DNA of 11,970 bases, from positions 1-11,970 of the forward strand of contig CBCSOX010000070.1 of NCBI GenBank assembly GCA_965141735.1. Reading direction: 5' to 3'. Numbering within the stretch: position 1 is the stretch's first letter; the number at the start of each line of letters is the position of its first letter. Source of the stretch: Massilioclostridium sp965141735. Lineage in GTDB: Bacteria > Bacillota > Clostridia > Oscillospirales > Ruminococcaceae. Shown one piece after another: positions 1 through 5,624 of this stretch. Both the position numbers and the translations under genes were made by a program. The notes beneath the pieces are model-generated. The model saw only the letters and a program-made list of their open reading frames with translations. It ran no database searches and was not told the origin of the DNA.

Positions 1-627
1 CCGGATCTGTTCGAGGGTCACTTCGTCGCTGTGCTGGGTCGACACGACGATCGTGTCGATGCGCACCGGTTTGCCGTTGTCGTATTCCACCGTCACCTGA
101 GTTTTCCCGTCGGGGCGCAGATAATCGAGCGTTCCGTTTTTGCGCACCTCGGTCAAACGGCGTGCGAGCTTGTGTGCGAATGAAATCGGCATGGGCATCA
201 GCTCTGGGGTTTCGTCGCAGGCAAAGCCGAACATCATGCCCTGGTCGCCCGCTCCAGTTGCGTCGTTTTGGTCGCCGATGACGCCGCGGCTCTCGAGTGC
301 GGTGTCAACCCCCATCGCGATGTCGTCAGACTGCTCGTCAATGCTCGAGAGCACGGCGCAGGTCTGGCCGTCAAAACCGTATTTCGCGCGGTCGTAGCCG
401 ATGTCAAGCACAACCTCGCGGGCAATTTTGGGGATGTCCACATAGCAGTTGGTGGAAATTTCACCCATGAGCATCACCATGCCGGTGGTGCACACCGTTT
501 CACAGGCGACGCGCGCCTGGGGATCCTGCGCGATAATTGCGTCGAGTACCGCGTCAGAAATTTGGTCGCATATTTTGTCGGGATGACCCTCGGTCACCGA
601 TTCAGATGTAAACAGAAATTTTGACAT
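1..627 (-). CDS. metK: S-adenosylmethionine synthetase (methionine adenosyltransferase), N-terminal part
   Basis: The enzyme makes S-adenosylmethionine from methionine and ATP in the cytoplasm. The first 209 codons are present and the 3' end lies beyond position 1; the family is usually close to 400 residues, so about half is missing. The protein opens with the diagnostic TSESVTEGHPDKICDQISDA block (residues 7-26), which carries ATP and metal contacts, and has the GAGDQG loop at residues 125-130. The ATG start at 627-625 is preceded by AAGGAGG followed by a second AAGGA six bases from the start. The gene sits directly behind a SAM-I riboswitch and a consensus promoter, which fits feedback control by its own product. 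Identification is essentially certain. Confidence 0.97.
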   Translation of the reverse strand, partial: MSKFLFTSESVTEGHPDKICDQISDAVLDAIIAQDPQARVACETVCTTGMVMLMGEISTNCYVDIPKIAREVVLDIGYDRAKYGFDGQTCAVLSSIDEQSDDIAMGVDTALESRGVIGDQNDATGAGDQGMMFGFACDETPELMPMPISFAHKLARRLTEVRKNGTLDYLRPDGKTQVTVEYDNGKPVRIDTIVVSTQHSDEVTLEQIR

Positions 628-651
628 TCGTAATCCTTCCTCCTTCAAACT

Positions 652-680
652 AAAAAAACGCACCCGAAAGCCGAGTGCGC
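652..680 (-). terminator. Intrinsic terminator of the metK SAM riboswitch
   Basis: On the minus strand an 8-bp stem (arms 672-679 and 659-666, one G-T pair) with a 5-base loop is followed by seven T (652-658). It lies between the SAM-I aptamer and the metK start, so it should be the expression platform: formed when SAM is bound, disrupted when SAM is scarce. Confidence 0.9.
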
Positions 681-691
681 CATGTATGCAT

Positions 692-784
692 TCTCATCTT
701 TCGGCATAGCCGCAGGATTTGGCACCTTACCCAAAAGGTTGCCGGGCTTCACAGGTCCTGTTACCTCCACCACTCTTGATAAGA
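692..784 (-). promoter_or_regulatory. SAM-I riboswitch (S-box) aptamer
   Basis: The minus strand carries the S-box core: TCTTATCAAGAG, then GGTGGAGG, GAAGCCCGGCAACC and GGTGCCAAATCCTGC, closing with GATGAGA. The P1 helix pairs 778-784 with 692-698 over seven base pairs (one G-T). This family binds S-adenosylmethionine and usually shuts off transcription of methionine and SAM genes, which fits the metK gene downstream. A terminator follows at once. Confidence 0.95.
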
Positions 785-806
785 CGGGTTCTATTTAATT
801 TTCTTT

Positions 807-835
807 ATTATACTCTAATGGTATGGTTTTGTCAA
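807..835 (-). promoter_or_regulatory. Consensus sigma-A promoter for the SAM riboswitch and metK
   Basis: On the minus strand TTGACA (830-835) is separated by exactly 17 bases from TATAAT (807-812), a perfect match to both boxes. Transcription should start near 800, about 15 bases before the aptamer. The -35 box lies only six bases past the ribU stop codon. Confidence 0.9.
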
Positions 836-841
836 CCCTTG

Positions 842-1522
842 TTAGATTTTGCCTGCCAAGACAAGGGCGAGCAGAATAAAGGTCGCGAGGACGAGCAGGC
901 CAATGAGAATCGTCGTCACAGAGAGCTTGTTGCTGCCTGTCTGGCTGGATGAGCGGTCCACCAGCCCTGTCTTGTGCAGCGCGTTGGAAACCGGCTTGTA
1001 GAGCAGCAGGACAATGGCGCTGTTAAGTCCCGATTTGATGAGGTTAAACGGCAGGAAGGCGGGAAGGAGCATGTTGGCGACGACCTCGCGGGGCACCCCC
1101 ATGTAAAACGGGGTGATAAAATAGTTCCAAAGCAGCATGAGGGCAGTCATGGTCAGCGCGCCGGCGACGAGCCCAAGCACTGCGCCCGACAGGGTGCGCT
1201 TCTTTTTGTACACAAGCCCTGCAACCGACGCAAAGCCGACGGTGCCAATCACATTCATCAGCAGGCCAATCGGGCCGGTGGAGCTGATGGTGACCATTTC
1301 GATAAATGAGACGACAATCGACATCGGCACTGCGGCGAGCGGGCCAAAGAGAAAGGCCGCGATGGTGATGACCACATCCTTTGGCTCGTACTTGAGAAAT
1401 TCGACCATCGGAATGCGGAAGAAAAAGACGGTCAGATAGGCGATTGCGCTGAGCACCGCGAGAATCACGAGCTTGCGGACGTTGATGCGCCTAGCCGGCG
1501 CGGCTTTGGTTTGGGTTGTCAT
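842..1522 (-). CDS. ribU: Riboflavin ECF transporter, substrate-binding S component
   Basis: This 226-residue membrane protein is the substrate-capture subunit of an energy-coupling factor transporter. It works with the shared T subunit and two ATPases, which are not in this window. Hydrophobic segments lie at about residues 17-36, 48-64, 66-80, 88-104, 112-132 and 150-176, matching the six helices of S components. The FLKYEPKDV motif (42-50) and NYFITPFYMG (133-142) are typical of the RibU group, and the FMN riboswitch upstream supports riboflavin as substrate. The ATG start has GGAGGT eight bases upstream. An odd feature is a Ser/Thr-rich linker (about 189-202) leading to a seventh hydrophobic helix (about 203-223). 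No terminator lies between its stop codon and the metK riboswitch. Confidence 0.92.
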   Translation of the reverse strand: MTTQTKAAPARRINVRKLVILAVLSAIAYLTVFFFRIPMVEFLKYEPKDVVITIAAFLFGPLAAVPMSIVVSFIEMVTISSTGPIGLLMNVIGTVGFASVAGLVYKKKRTLSGAVLGLVAGALTMTALMLLWNYFITPFYMGVPREVVANMLLPAFLPFNLIKSGLNSAIVLLLYKPVSNALHKTGLVDRSSSQTGSNKLSVTTILIGLLVLATFILLALVLAGKI

Positions 1523-1570
1523 GGTAATCTACCTCCAATATGAGGTCTGTTAGAAGGTGCGCCGCGCTGC

Positions 1571-1602
1571 AAAAAAGCGCCTCCGAATTGCTTCGAAGGC
1601 GC
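1571..1602 (-). terminator. Intrinsic terminator of the ribU FMN riboswitch
   Basis: On the minus strand an 11-bp stem (arms 1592-1602 and 1577-1587, one G-T pair) with a four-base loop is followed by six T (1571-1576). It sits between the FMN aptamer and the ribU ribosome binding site, so it is the likely transcription switch. Confidence 0.92.
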
Positions 1603-1626
1603 GCAAATGCAGAATTATGCGGCATT

Positions 1627-1753
1627 TGTTTCTTTTATCCGGACTATACCGTTGGTTTTGGAATCGCACCAAATCGTGCCGGAAACCCGGCTCGCGGACT
1701 AAAGGGATACCCCTCATCACCGCCAGTGGAGAATTTCACTCCGCCCTGAAACA
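1627..1753 (-). promoter_or_regulatory. FMN riboswitch (RFN element) aptamer
   Basis: The minus strand shows the RFN core in order: CAGGGCGGAGTGAAATTC, CCACTGGCGGT, AGTCCGCGAGC, GATTTGGTG and CAACGGTATAGTCCGGAT. The closing P1 helix pairs TGTTTC (1748-1753) with GAAACA (1627-1632). The family binds flavin mononucleotide and turns off riboflavin synthesis or uptake genes, which agrees with ribU downstream. Confidence 0.97.
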
Positions 1754-1773
1754 GACTGTTTAAATTTGAATTT

Positions 1774-1802
1774 ATTATAATACATTGTCTCCAATTTGTC
1801 AA
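1774..1802 (-). promoter_or_regulatory. Consensus sigma-A promoter for the FMN riboswitch and ribU
   Basis: On the minus strand TTGACA (1797-1802) and TATAAT (1774-1779) are perfect boxes 17 bases apart. The start point should be near 1767, about 14 bases before the aptamer. The TGA stop codon of the upstream ASCH gene (1799-1801) lies inside the -35 box. Confidence 0.9.
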
Positions 1803-2143
1803 GCCGGCGGCAGCAATGTGATCTGCAGCCCGAGCGCACCGTATTCTCGCTCCTGTTCCGGGGTATAGATCTCATACGTCTCAGCGAGCAGCTGTTCCGC
1901 TGAGACCCCTCCAAATGCAGCGGGGGACGCGGTCGCATACAGCTCAGCGAAGGATGCAAACGCACAGCGCTTGTCTACCCGGACGAGCAAAATCTCGCTG
2001 CGCTCGGGCAATTTGTAAAACCGGATGATATCGCCGGGATGCACCTTTTGGCGCTTTGGATCGTTCAGGCGAACCTCAATGGTTTTCCTGCCGCTTTGAA
2101 TCTGCTCAAACGGCTCGGCAAACAGCGACATTTCATGCAGCAT
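1799..2143 (-). CDS. ASCH domain protein, predicted RNA-binding
   Basis: This is a 114-residue soluble protein of the ASCH (ASC-1 homology) fold, related to PUA domains. The family motif G-x-K-x-x-E-x-R is seen as GRKTIEVR (residues 18-25), in the context FEQIQSGRKTIEVRLND, followed by the basic turn KRQKVHPGDIIRFY (30-43) and a C-terminal YGALGLQITLL strand. ASCH proteins are predicted to bind RNA or modified nucleosides, and one E. coli member (YqfB) is an N4-acetylcytidine amidohydrolase. The substrate here cannot be told from sequence. The ATG start has GAGGAGG seven bases upstream. The gene is single, with no obvious promoter of its own, and its stop codon overlaps the ribU promoter. Confidence 0.85.
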   Translation of the reverse strand: MLHEMSLFAEPFEQIQSGRKTIEVRLNDPKRQKVHPGDIIRFYKLPERSEILLVRVDKRCAFASFAELYATASPAAFGGVSAEQLLAETYEIYTPEQEREYGALGLQITLLPPA

Positions 2144-2173
2144 TTTGTTTCCTCCTCAAATCGACATCACCAG

Positions 2174-2196
2174 AAAACCCGCTAACTGCAAGCGGG
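2174..2196 (-). terminator. Weak terminator-like hairpin upstream of the ASCH gene
   Basis: On the minus strand CCGCT-type arms pair over six bases (2191-2196 with 2178-2183, seven-base loop) and are followed by four T (2174-2177). It lies about 14 bases before the ASCH ribosome binding site, so it could be a leftover terminator or a small attenuator. The short stem and T-run make this tentative. Confidence 0.35.
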
Positions 2197-2402
2197 CTGG
2201 GCGCTCAAAACAGAAAGATTTTGTGTAATCAGCAGGCTTTGCTTTAAGCAGTCCTGTTTTTAACCAGCAGCCAAAAAATCTTGAGACTCATTCAAAAGTA
2301 AATTGTCGGAAGCATCGCCCGATAACAGCTGGACCCCCGCTTATAATCCAGCAGTGACCGTTTTGCTTTCCCCGGCAGACGGCTGCCATACTTGAACAGC
2401 AC

Positions 2403-2430
2403 AAAAAAGGCGGACTGTTGTCCGCCTTTT
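2403..2430 (-). terminator. Intrinsic terminator after the CD1247-type gene
   Basis: On the minus strand the arms GGCGGAC and GTCCGCC (2420-2426 and 2409-2415) are extended by A-T pairs to an 11-bp stem with a four-base loop, with a six-T tract at 2403-2408. It begins ten bases past the stop codon of the gene ending at 2440 and closes the efp unit. The opposite orientation has only four T, so it would be weaker as a plus-strand terminator. Confidence 0.92.
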
Positions 2431-2439
2431 GTTCCCAAG

Positions 2440-2874
2440 CTATTTCTCTTCCTCTTCTTCGTCGTTGATCGTGCCGAGGAAATTGAACTCGTTGTTCTCG
2501 CCGCAGTAGGGGCAGTTGATCTCACCTTCGTCCAGATCCTCTTCATCGACGAGGAAATGGCGTTTGCATGCCTTGCAGGTGATATTGTAAACCTCGCCGC
2601 AGTCATCGCAATCGCAGTCACAATCGTCGTCACAGCAACACTCGTCGTCCTCTGCATCGTAAACAATCTGCTCAACATCGTTGAGATCCTTGTCAATGAC
2701 GTCGATCACTTCGTTCATCTCGTCGGTCACTTCTTCCAGGTCGGCAACCGTCAGCGCCATATCGTCGAGAAGGTCGATGATTGCGTTGAGAACTTTCACC
2801 TCGTCTTTTTTCTCGTCGAGGCTCAGGCCCTCGGTCAAGCCTTTGATGTATGCAATTTTTTCAGTTAAAGTCAT
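2440..2874 (-). CDS. CD1247-type acidic protein with Cys/Asp cluster and zinc ribbon
   Basis: This 144-residue soluble protein has an N-terminal helical part, MTLTEKIAYIKGLTEGLSLD followed by acidic helices to about residue 72. This resembles the CD1247 N-terminal domain found beside efp in many Clostridia; its function is not known. A striking low-complexity stretch of Asp and Cys follows at residues 76-92, with Cys at 79, 80, 81, 85, 87, 89 and 92. The C-terminal part is a zinc ribbon with C100-x2-C103 and C121-x2-C124, then a polyacidic tail. The ATG start has GGAGGT eight bases upstream. It lies 134 bases behind efp with no terminator or clear promoter between, so co-transcription is likely. 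The zinc ribbon suggests a binding role, but nothing shows what it binds. Confidence 0.85.
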   Translation of the reverse strand: MTLTEKIAYIKGLTEGLSLDEKKDEVKVLNAIIDLLDDMALTVADLEEVTDEMNEVIDVIDKDLNDVEQIVYDAEDDECCCDDDCDCDCDDCGEVYNITCKACKRHFLVDEEDLDEGEINCPYCGENNEFNFLGTINDEEEEEK

Positions 2875-3008
2875 AGCATTCTACCTCCTGCATCTAACTT
2901 ACTTATCTATCATCACCAGCCGAATGGCCGGTCATGGATGTATGGGAGTACGCTTGGATGAACCCTGTAAACGTTCCACCAGGTTATTGTGACCAACAAA
3001 AGTGCGGA

Positions 3009-3566
3009 TTATGCCCGCTCCATGTACTCGCCGGTTCTGGTGTCGATGCGGATCTTGTCACCTTCTTCGATAAAGAGGGGAACTTTGATTTCCGCGCCGG
3101 TTTCAAGGGTGGCGGGTTTGGTCGCATTGGTTGCGGTGTTGCCCTTAAAGCCCGGATCGGTCTGTGTGACCTCCAGCTCGACAAAGTTGGGGGGCTCAAT
3201 GCCAAAGACATTGCCTTTGTAGGAGAGCACCTTCACTTCCATTTCCTCTTTTACGAATTTAAAGTTGTCGCCGAGTTTGCTCTCGTCGATCGGAATCTGC
3301 TCATAGGTTTCCATATCCATGAAATAATACAGGGCGCCGTCTGCGTAAACATACTGCATCGTGCGTCTTTCGACGTATGCGGTCGGGAATTTTTCAGTCG
3401 GGTTAAAAGTTCTCTCAATGACGGTTCCAGTGATGACGTTTTTGACTTTTGCGCGGACAAAAGCGGCGCCTTTGCCGGGTTTTACATGCTGGAACTCTAC
3501 AACCTGAAGAACGTTGCCGTCCATATCAAACGTTAAGCCGTTTTTGAAATCTCCTGCTGAAATCAT
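3009..3566 (-). CDS. efp: Elongation factor P
   Basis: EF-P binds the ribosome between the P and E sites and relieves stalling at consecutive prolines. The 185-residue length is standard for the family, with an N-terminal KOW-like domain (about residues 1-63) and two OB domains. The tip loop reads HVKPGKGAA, with Lys32 in the place of the modified lysine of E. coli EF-P (K34). In some Firmicutes this residue is 5-aminopentanolated, but no modification gene is visible here. The conserved OB segment GNVFGIEPPNFVELEVTQTDPG is present, as is the C-terminal EEGDKIRIDTRTGEYMERA. The ATG start has GGAGGT five bases upstream. It is followed by the CD1247-type gene and preceded by two candidate promoters. 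Confidence 0.97.
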   Translation of the reverse strand: MISAGDFKNGLTFDMDGNVLQVVEFQHVKPGKGAAFVRAKVKNVITGTVIERTFNPTEKFPTAYVERRTMQYVYADGALYYFMDMETYEQIPIDESKLGDNFKFVKEEMEVKVLSYKGNVFGIEPPNFVELEVTQTDPGFKGNTATNATKPATLETGAEIKVPLFIEEGDKIRIDTRTGEYMERA

Positions 3567-3597
3567 ATAGTACCTCCATAATATTCTTGTCTACATT

Positions 3598-3626
3598 ATT
3601 CTATCTTAAATGGAGCATTTTTGCAA
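3598..3626 (-). promoter_or_regulatory. Probable proximal promoter of efp
   Basis: On the minus strand TTGCAA (3621-3626) is spaced 17 bases from TAGAAT (3598-3603). The -10 box matches the consensus in five of six positions and the -35 in four of six. It would give a leader of roughly 25 bases before the efp start. Confidence 0.65.
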
Positions 3627-3698
3627 GTATAATTTCTAAACAAACCGGTACTTTTTTTGCAAAAAGCTGAGAATAATGGTATTTCTGCAACTCTGTCT

Positions 3699-3727
3699 AT
3701 TTTAGCACGAACCGATTGATTTTGCAA
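3699..3727 (-). promoter_or_regulatory. Possible distal promoter of efp
   Basis: On the minus strand TTGCAA (3722-3727) lies 17 bases from TAAAAT (3699-3704). It has the same -35 sequence and spacing as the proximal candidate about 100 bases downstream. The -35 is a four-of-six match, so this is plausible rather than certain. Confidence 0.45.
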
Positions 3728-3942
3728 CCTTCCCAGCTATGGGTGGTAAGCCGCCCCGGAAACAGCTTCAAATTAGAAACTTACAGAAAAAAACGGCTCC
3801 CTTTTATCTTTCCCCAAAAACGGCTGGAATTCCCCTCTTTTGATCAGGCCGGACTGTCAGGAATTTAGAACCCTGCCTTCCATCCAGCCTGTTGCAAGTC
3901 TAGCCAGGGAGCAGTGCCGTATCACTCACTCCAATCGAGGGC

Positions 3943-3975
3943 AAAGGAGGCGCAGACAGGATCTGCGCCTCCTTT
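3943..3975 (-). terminator. Strong hairpin, likely terminator of the aroQ-peptidase unit
   Basis: The arms 3943-3956 and 3962-3975 form a perfect 14-bp GC-rich stem with a five-base loop. It lies about 130 bases past the peptidase stop codon. The T-run after the stem is only three bases on either strand, so it may end transcription poorly or act as an mRNA 3'-end stabiliser. Confidence 0.6.
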
Positions 3976-4000
3976 CTGGGTTTAATCAAATCCCGCAGGC

Positions 4001-4026
4001 AAAGCGGAACTGTTTCTCCCCGCTTT
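4001..4026 (-). terminator. Secondary hairpin after the peptidase gene
   Basis: The arms AAAGCGG (4001-4007) and CCGCTTT (4020-4026) are perfectly complementary around a 12-base loop. It stands between the peptidase stop codon and the larger 14-bp hairpin. It has only three T at the end of the stem, so it may be part of a two-hairpin 3' end rather than a terminator by itself. Confidence 0.35.
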
Positions 4027-4102
4027 GATATCCTCATATTCCGAACGCATGGCTGTCCGGCTTACAACACAAAACGAGCGGAACGAATTCGTGCAGCGGT
4101 TG

Positions 4103-5167
4103 TTAGAGATGGAGCAGCGCCTTGCTGCACCGGGTGAGATTTTTGCAGCCGCCAGGGGTGATCATCACCATATCCTCAATGCGCACCCCGAATTTTCCCG
4201 GCAGATACAGACCGGGCTCGACTGTCACCACCATCCCCTCCCGCAGGACGGTGGTTGAGGCGCGGCTGAGGTTGGGGCTTTCGTGAATTTCCAGCCCAAC
4301 TCCGTGGCCCAGGCTGTGCCCAAATGCCCCTTCGTAACCCTCACTGTCAAAAAAGTCCCGCACGAGCTTGTCGGCCTGTTTTCCCTGCTGACCGTCCCGC
4401 AGATATTCCAGCGCCATCCGCTGGCCCTGGAGCACAGTGTTGTAAAGCTTTTCCGCCTCCTCACTGATGCTGCCGATTGCAACGGTGCGGGTCATGTCGC
4501 TGTGATAGCCACCGAGCTTTGCGCCGAAGTCCATTGTGAGCAGATCGCCCTCCCGCAGCTTGCGATCAGTCGGAATCCCGTGCGGGGAAGATGAATTTTC
4601 CCCAGCCACTGCGATGGTGTCAAAGGCAATGTCGTCCGCGCCGTGAGCGCGCATAAAGCTGTCGAGCTCATACGCCACCTGTTTTTCGGTCACCCCCGCC
4701 TTGATATAGCCGCAGATGTGGTCAAACGCCTGCTCGGTGATTGCCTGGGCCGCAAGAATTTTGTCGATTTCCTCCTGGGTCTTGAGCATCCGCATGCAGT
4801 CGATGGTGTCGTTAAACAGGGTGTTTTCCACAAAACGAACCCCTTTGAGGTTGCTTTTGAGGGTGTGGAATTCATCGAGGGTGATGTTGTAGTTCTCCAC
4901 CGCCACCCGCTTGACATTGTGTTTGTCGAAGATGTCGGTAAGCTGCTGATAGACGTTGAGCAGAAGTACGACCTCGCAGCCGCAAATCTCCCGCTGCGCC
5001 CGCTCAAAATAACGGAAATCGATGAATAGGTAGCTTTTCTCCCGCGTCACCGCGAGGATGCCGGCAGATGACCGGAAGCCGGTGAGATACCGCCGGTTTA
5101 TGTCAGAGAGCACGAGTCCGCAGTCTACCCCTTCGGGCAGGGTGTCCATGAGCTGATGCAGTTTCAT
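4103..5167 (-). CDS. M24 family Xaa-Pro aminopeptidase/dipeptidase
   Basis: A cytoplasmic metallopeptidase that cleaves peptides next to proline, of the YqhT/PepP/PepQ group. The 354-residue length is normal. A creatinase-like N-terminal domain (about 1-125) includes SDINRRYLTGFRSSAG (21-36). The pita-bread catalytic domain follows with all five metal ligands in place: Asp213 (TMDFGA), Asp224 (SDMTRT), His288 (GHSLGHGVG), Glu317 (VTVEPGLY) and Glu331 (VRIED). His284 and His295 fit the usual accessory histidines. The ATG start has a weak AAGGGG eight bases upstream. It begins 25 bases after the aroQ stop, so the two are probably one operon, as in Bacillus yqhS-yqhT-efp. Whether it is an aminopeptidase or a dipeptidase cannot be decided from sequence. 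Confidence 0.93.
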   Translation of the reverse strand: MKLHQLMDTLPEGVDCGLVLSDINRRYLTGFRSSAGILAVTREKSYLFIDFRYFERAQREICGCEVVLLLNVYQQLTDIFDKHNVKRVAVENYNITLDEFHTLKSNLKGVRFVENTLFNDTIDCMRMLKTQEEIDKILAAQAITEQAFDHICGYIKAGVTEKQVAYELDSFMRAHGADDIAFDTIAVAGENSSSPHGIPTDRKLREGDLLTMDFGAKLGGYHSDMTRTVAIGSISEEAEKLYNTVLQGQRMALEYLRDGQQGKQADKLVRDFFDSEGYEGAFGHSLGHGVGLEIHESPNLSRASTTVLREGMVVTVEPGLYLPGKFGVRIEDMVMITPGGCKNLTRCSKALLHL

Positions 5168-5192
5168 TCGATTCGCCCCTTTGTTCTTGTTT

Positions 5193-5624
5193 TCAGATCA
5201 GTTCCTTAATCGCGTAGAGGCCGAGCAGATAACTGTACTTGCCAAAGCCCGCAATCTGGCCGGCGCACACCGGCGCGATGACTGAGGTACGGCGAAATTC
5301 TTCCCGGTTGTGGATGTTGGAGCAGTGCACCTCAATACAGGGAATTTTAATGCTTGCAATCGCGTCGCGGATCGCAATGCTGTAGTGGGTGTAGGCCCCG
5401 GCATTGATGACGATGCCGTCAAACTCGCTGCCCGCCTGCTGGATGATATCGATGAGCTCCCCTTCGTGGTTGGACTGGAAAATTTCACAGTCGAGCCCGA
5501 GCTCCGCCGCGTGGTGGGAGATCTGCTCGTTGACACTCTGGAAGCTCTCTTTGCCGTAGATGCTCGTTTCACGGACGCCGAGCAGGTTGATGTTCGGCCC
5601 GTGGATGACAATAACTCGTTTCAT
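5193..5624 (-). CDS. aroQ: 3-dehydroquinate dehydratase, type II
   Basis: The enzyme removes water from 3-dehydroquinate in the shikimate pathway, forming a homododecamer. The 143-residue length is typical. The signature GPNINLLGVRETSIYG (9-24) contains the catalytic Tyr23 and Arg18. NAGAYTHYSIAIRDA (74-88) carries Asn74 and His80, and EVHCSNIHNREEFRR (98-112) contains the general acid His100 and Arg111. All key residues are intact. The ATG at 5624-5622 overlaps the TGA of the upstream gene (5623-5621) in an ATGA arrangement, so translation is likely coupled. A Shine-Dalgarno-like AAGGAGAAGG lies inside the end of the upstream gene. The M24 peptidase follows 25 bases later. Confidence 0.96.
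   Translation of the reverse strand: MKRVIVIHGPNINLLGVRETSIYGKESFQSVNEQISHHAAELGLDCEIFQSNHEGELIDIIQQAGSEFDGIVINAGAYTHYSIAIRDAIASIKIPCIEVHCSNIHNREEFRRTSVIAPVCAGQIAGFGKYSYLLGLYAIKELI

Larger units (their letters stand above)
3567..4102. other. 536-base gap between the M24 peptidase and efp
   Basis: No credible gene is seen on either strand. The half next to efp is AT-rich and holds the two promoter candidates and three copies of the palindromic hexamer TTGCAA (3621, 3657, 3722). The half next to the peptidase holds two perfect hairpins (4001-4026 and 3943-3975). Between about 3728 and 3942 I see nothing I can name. Confidence 0.6.

Noticed and set aside
2232..2261. Plus-strand terminator-like hairpin ending in five T
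   Set aside because: The stem is broken into two 4-bp parts by an internal loop and no plus-strand gene precedes it.
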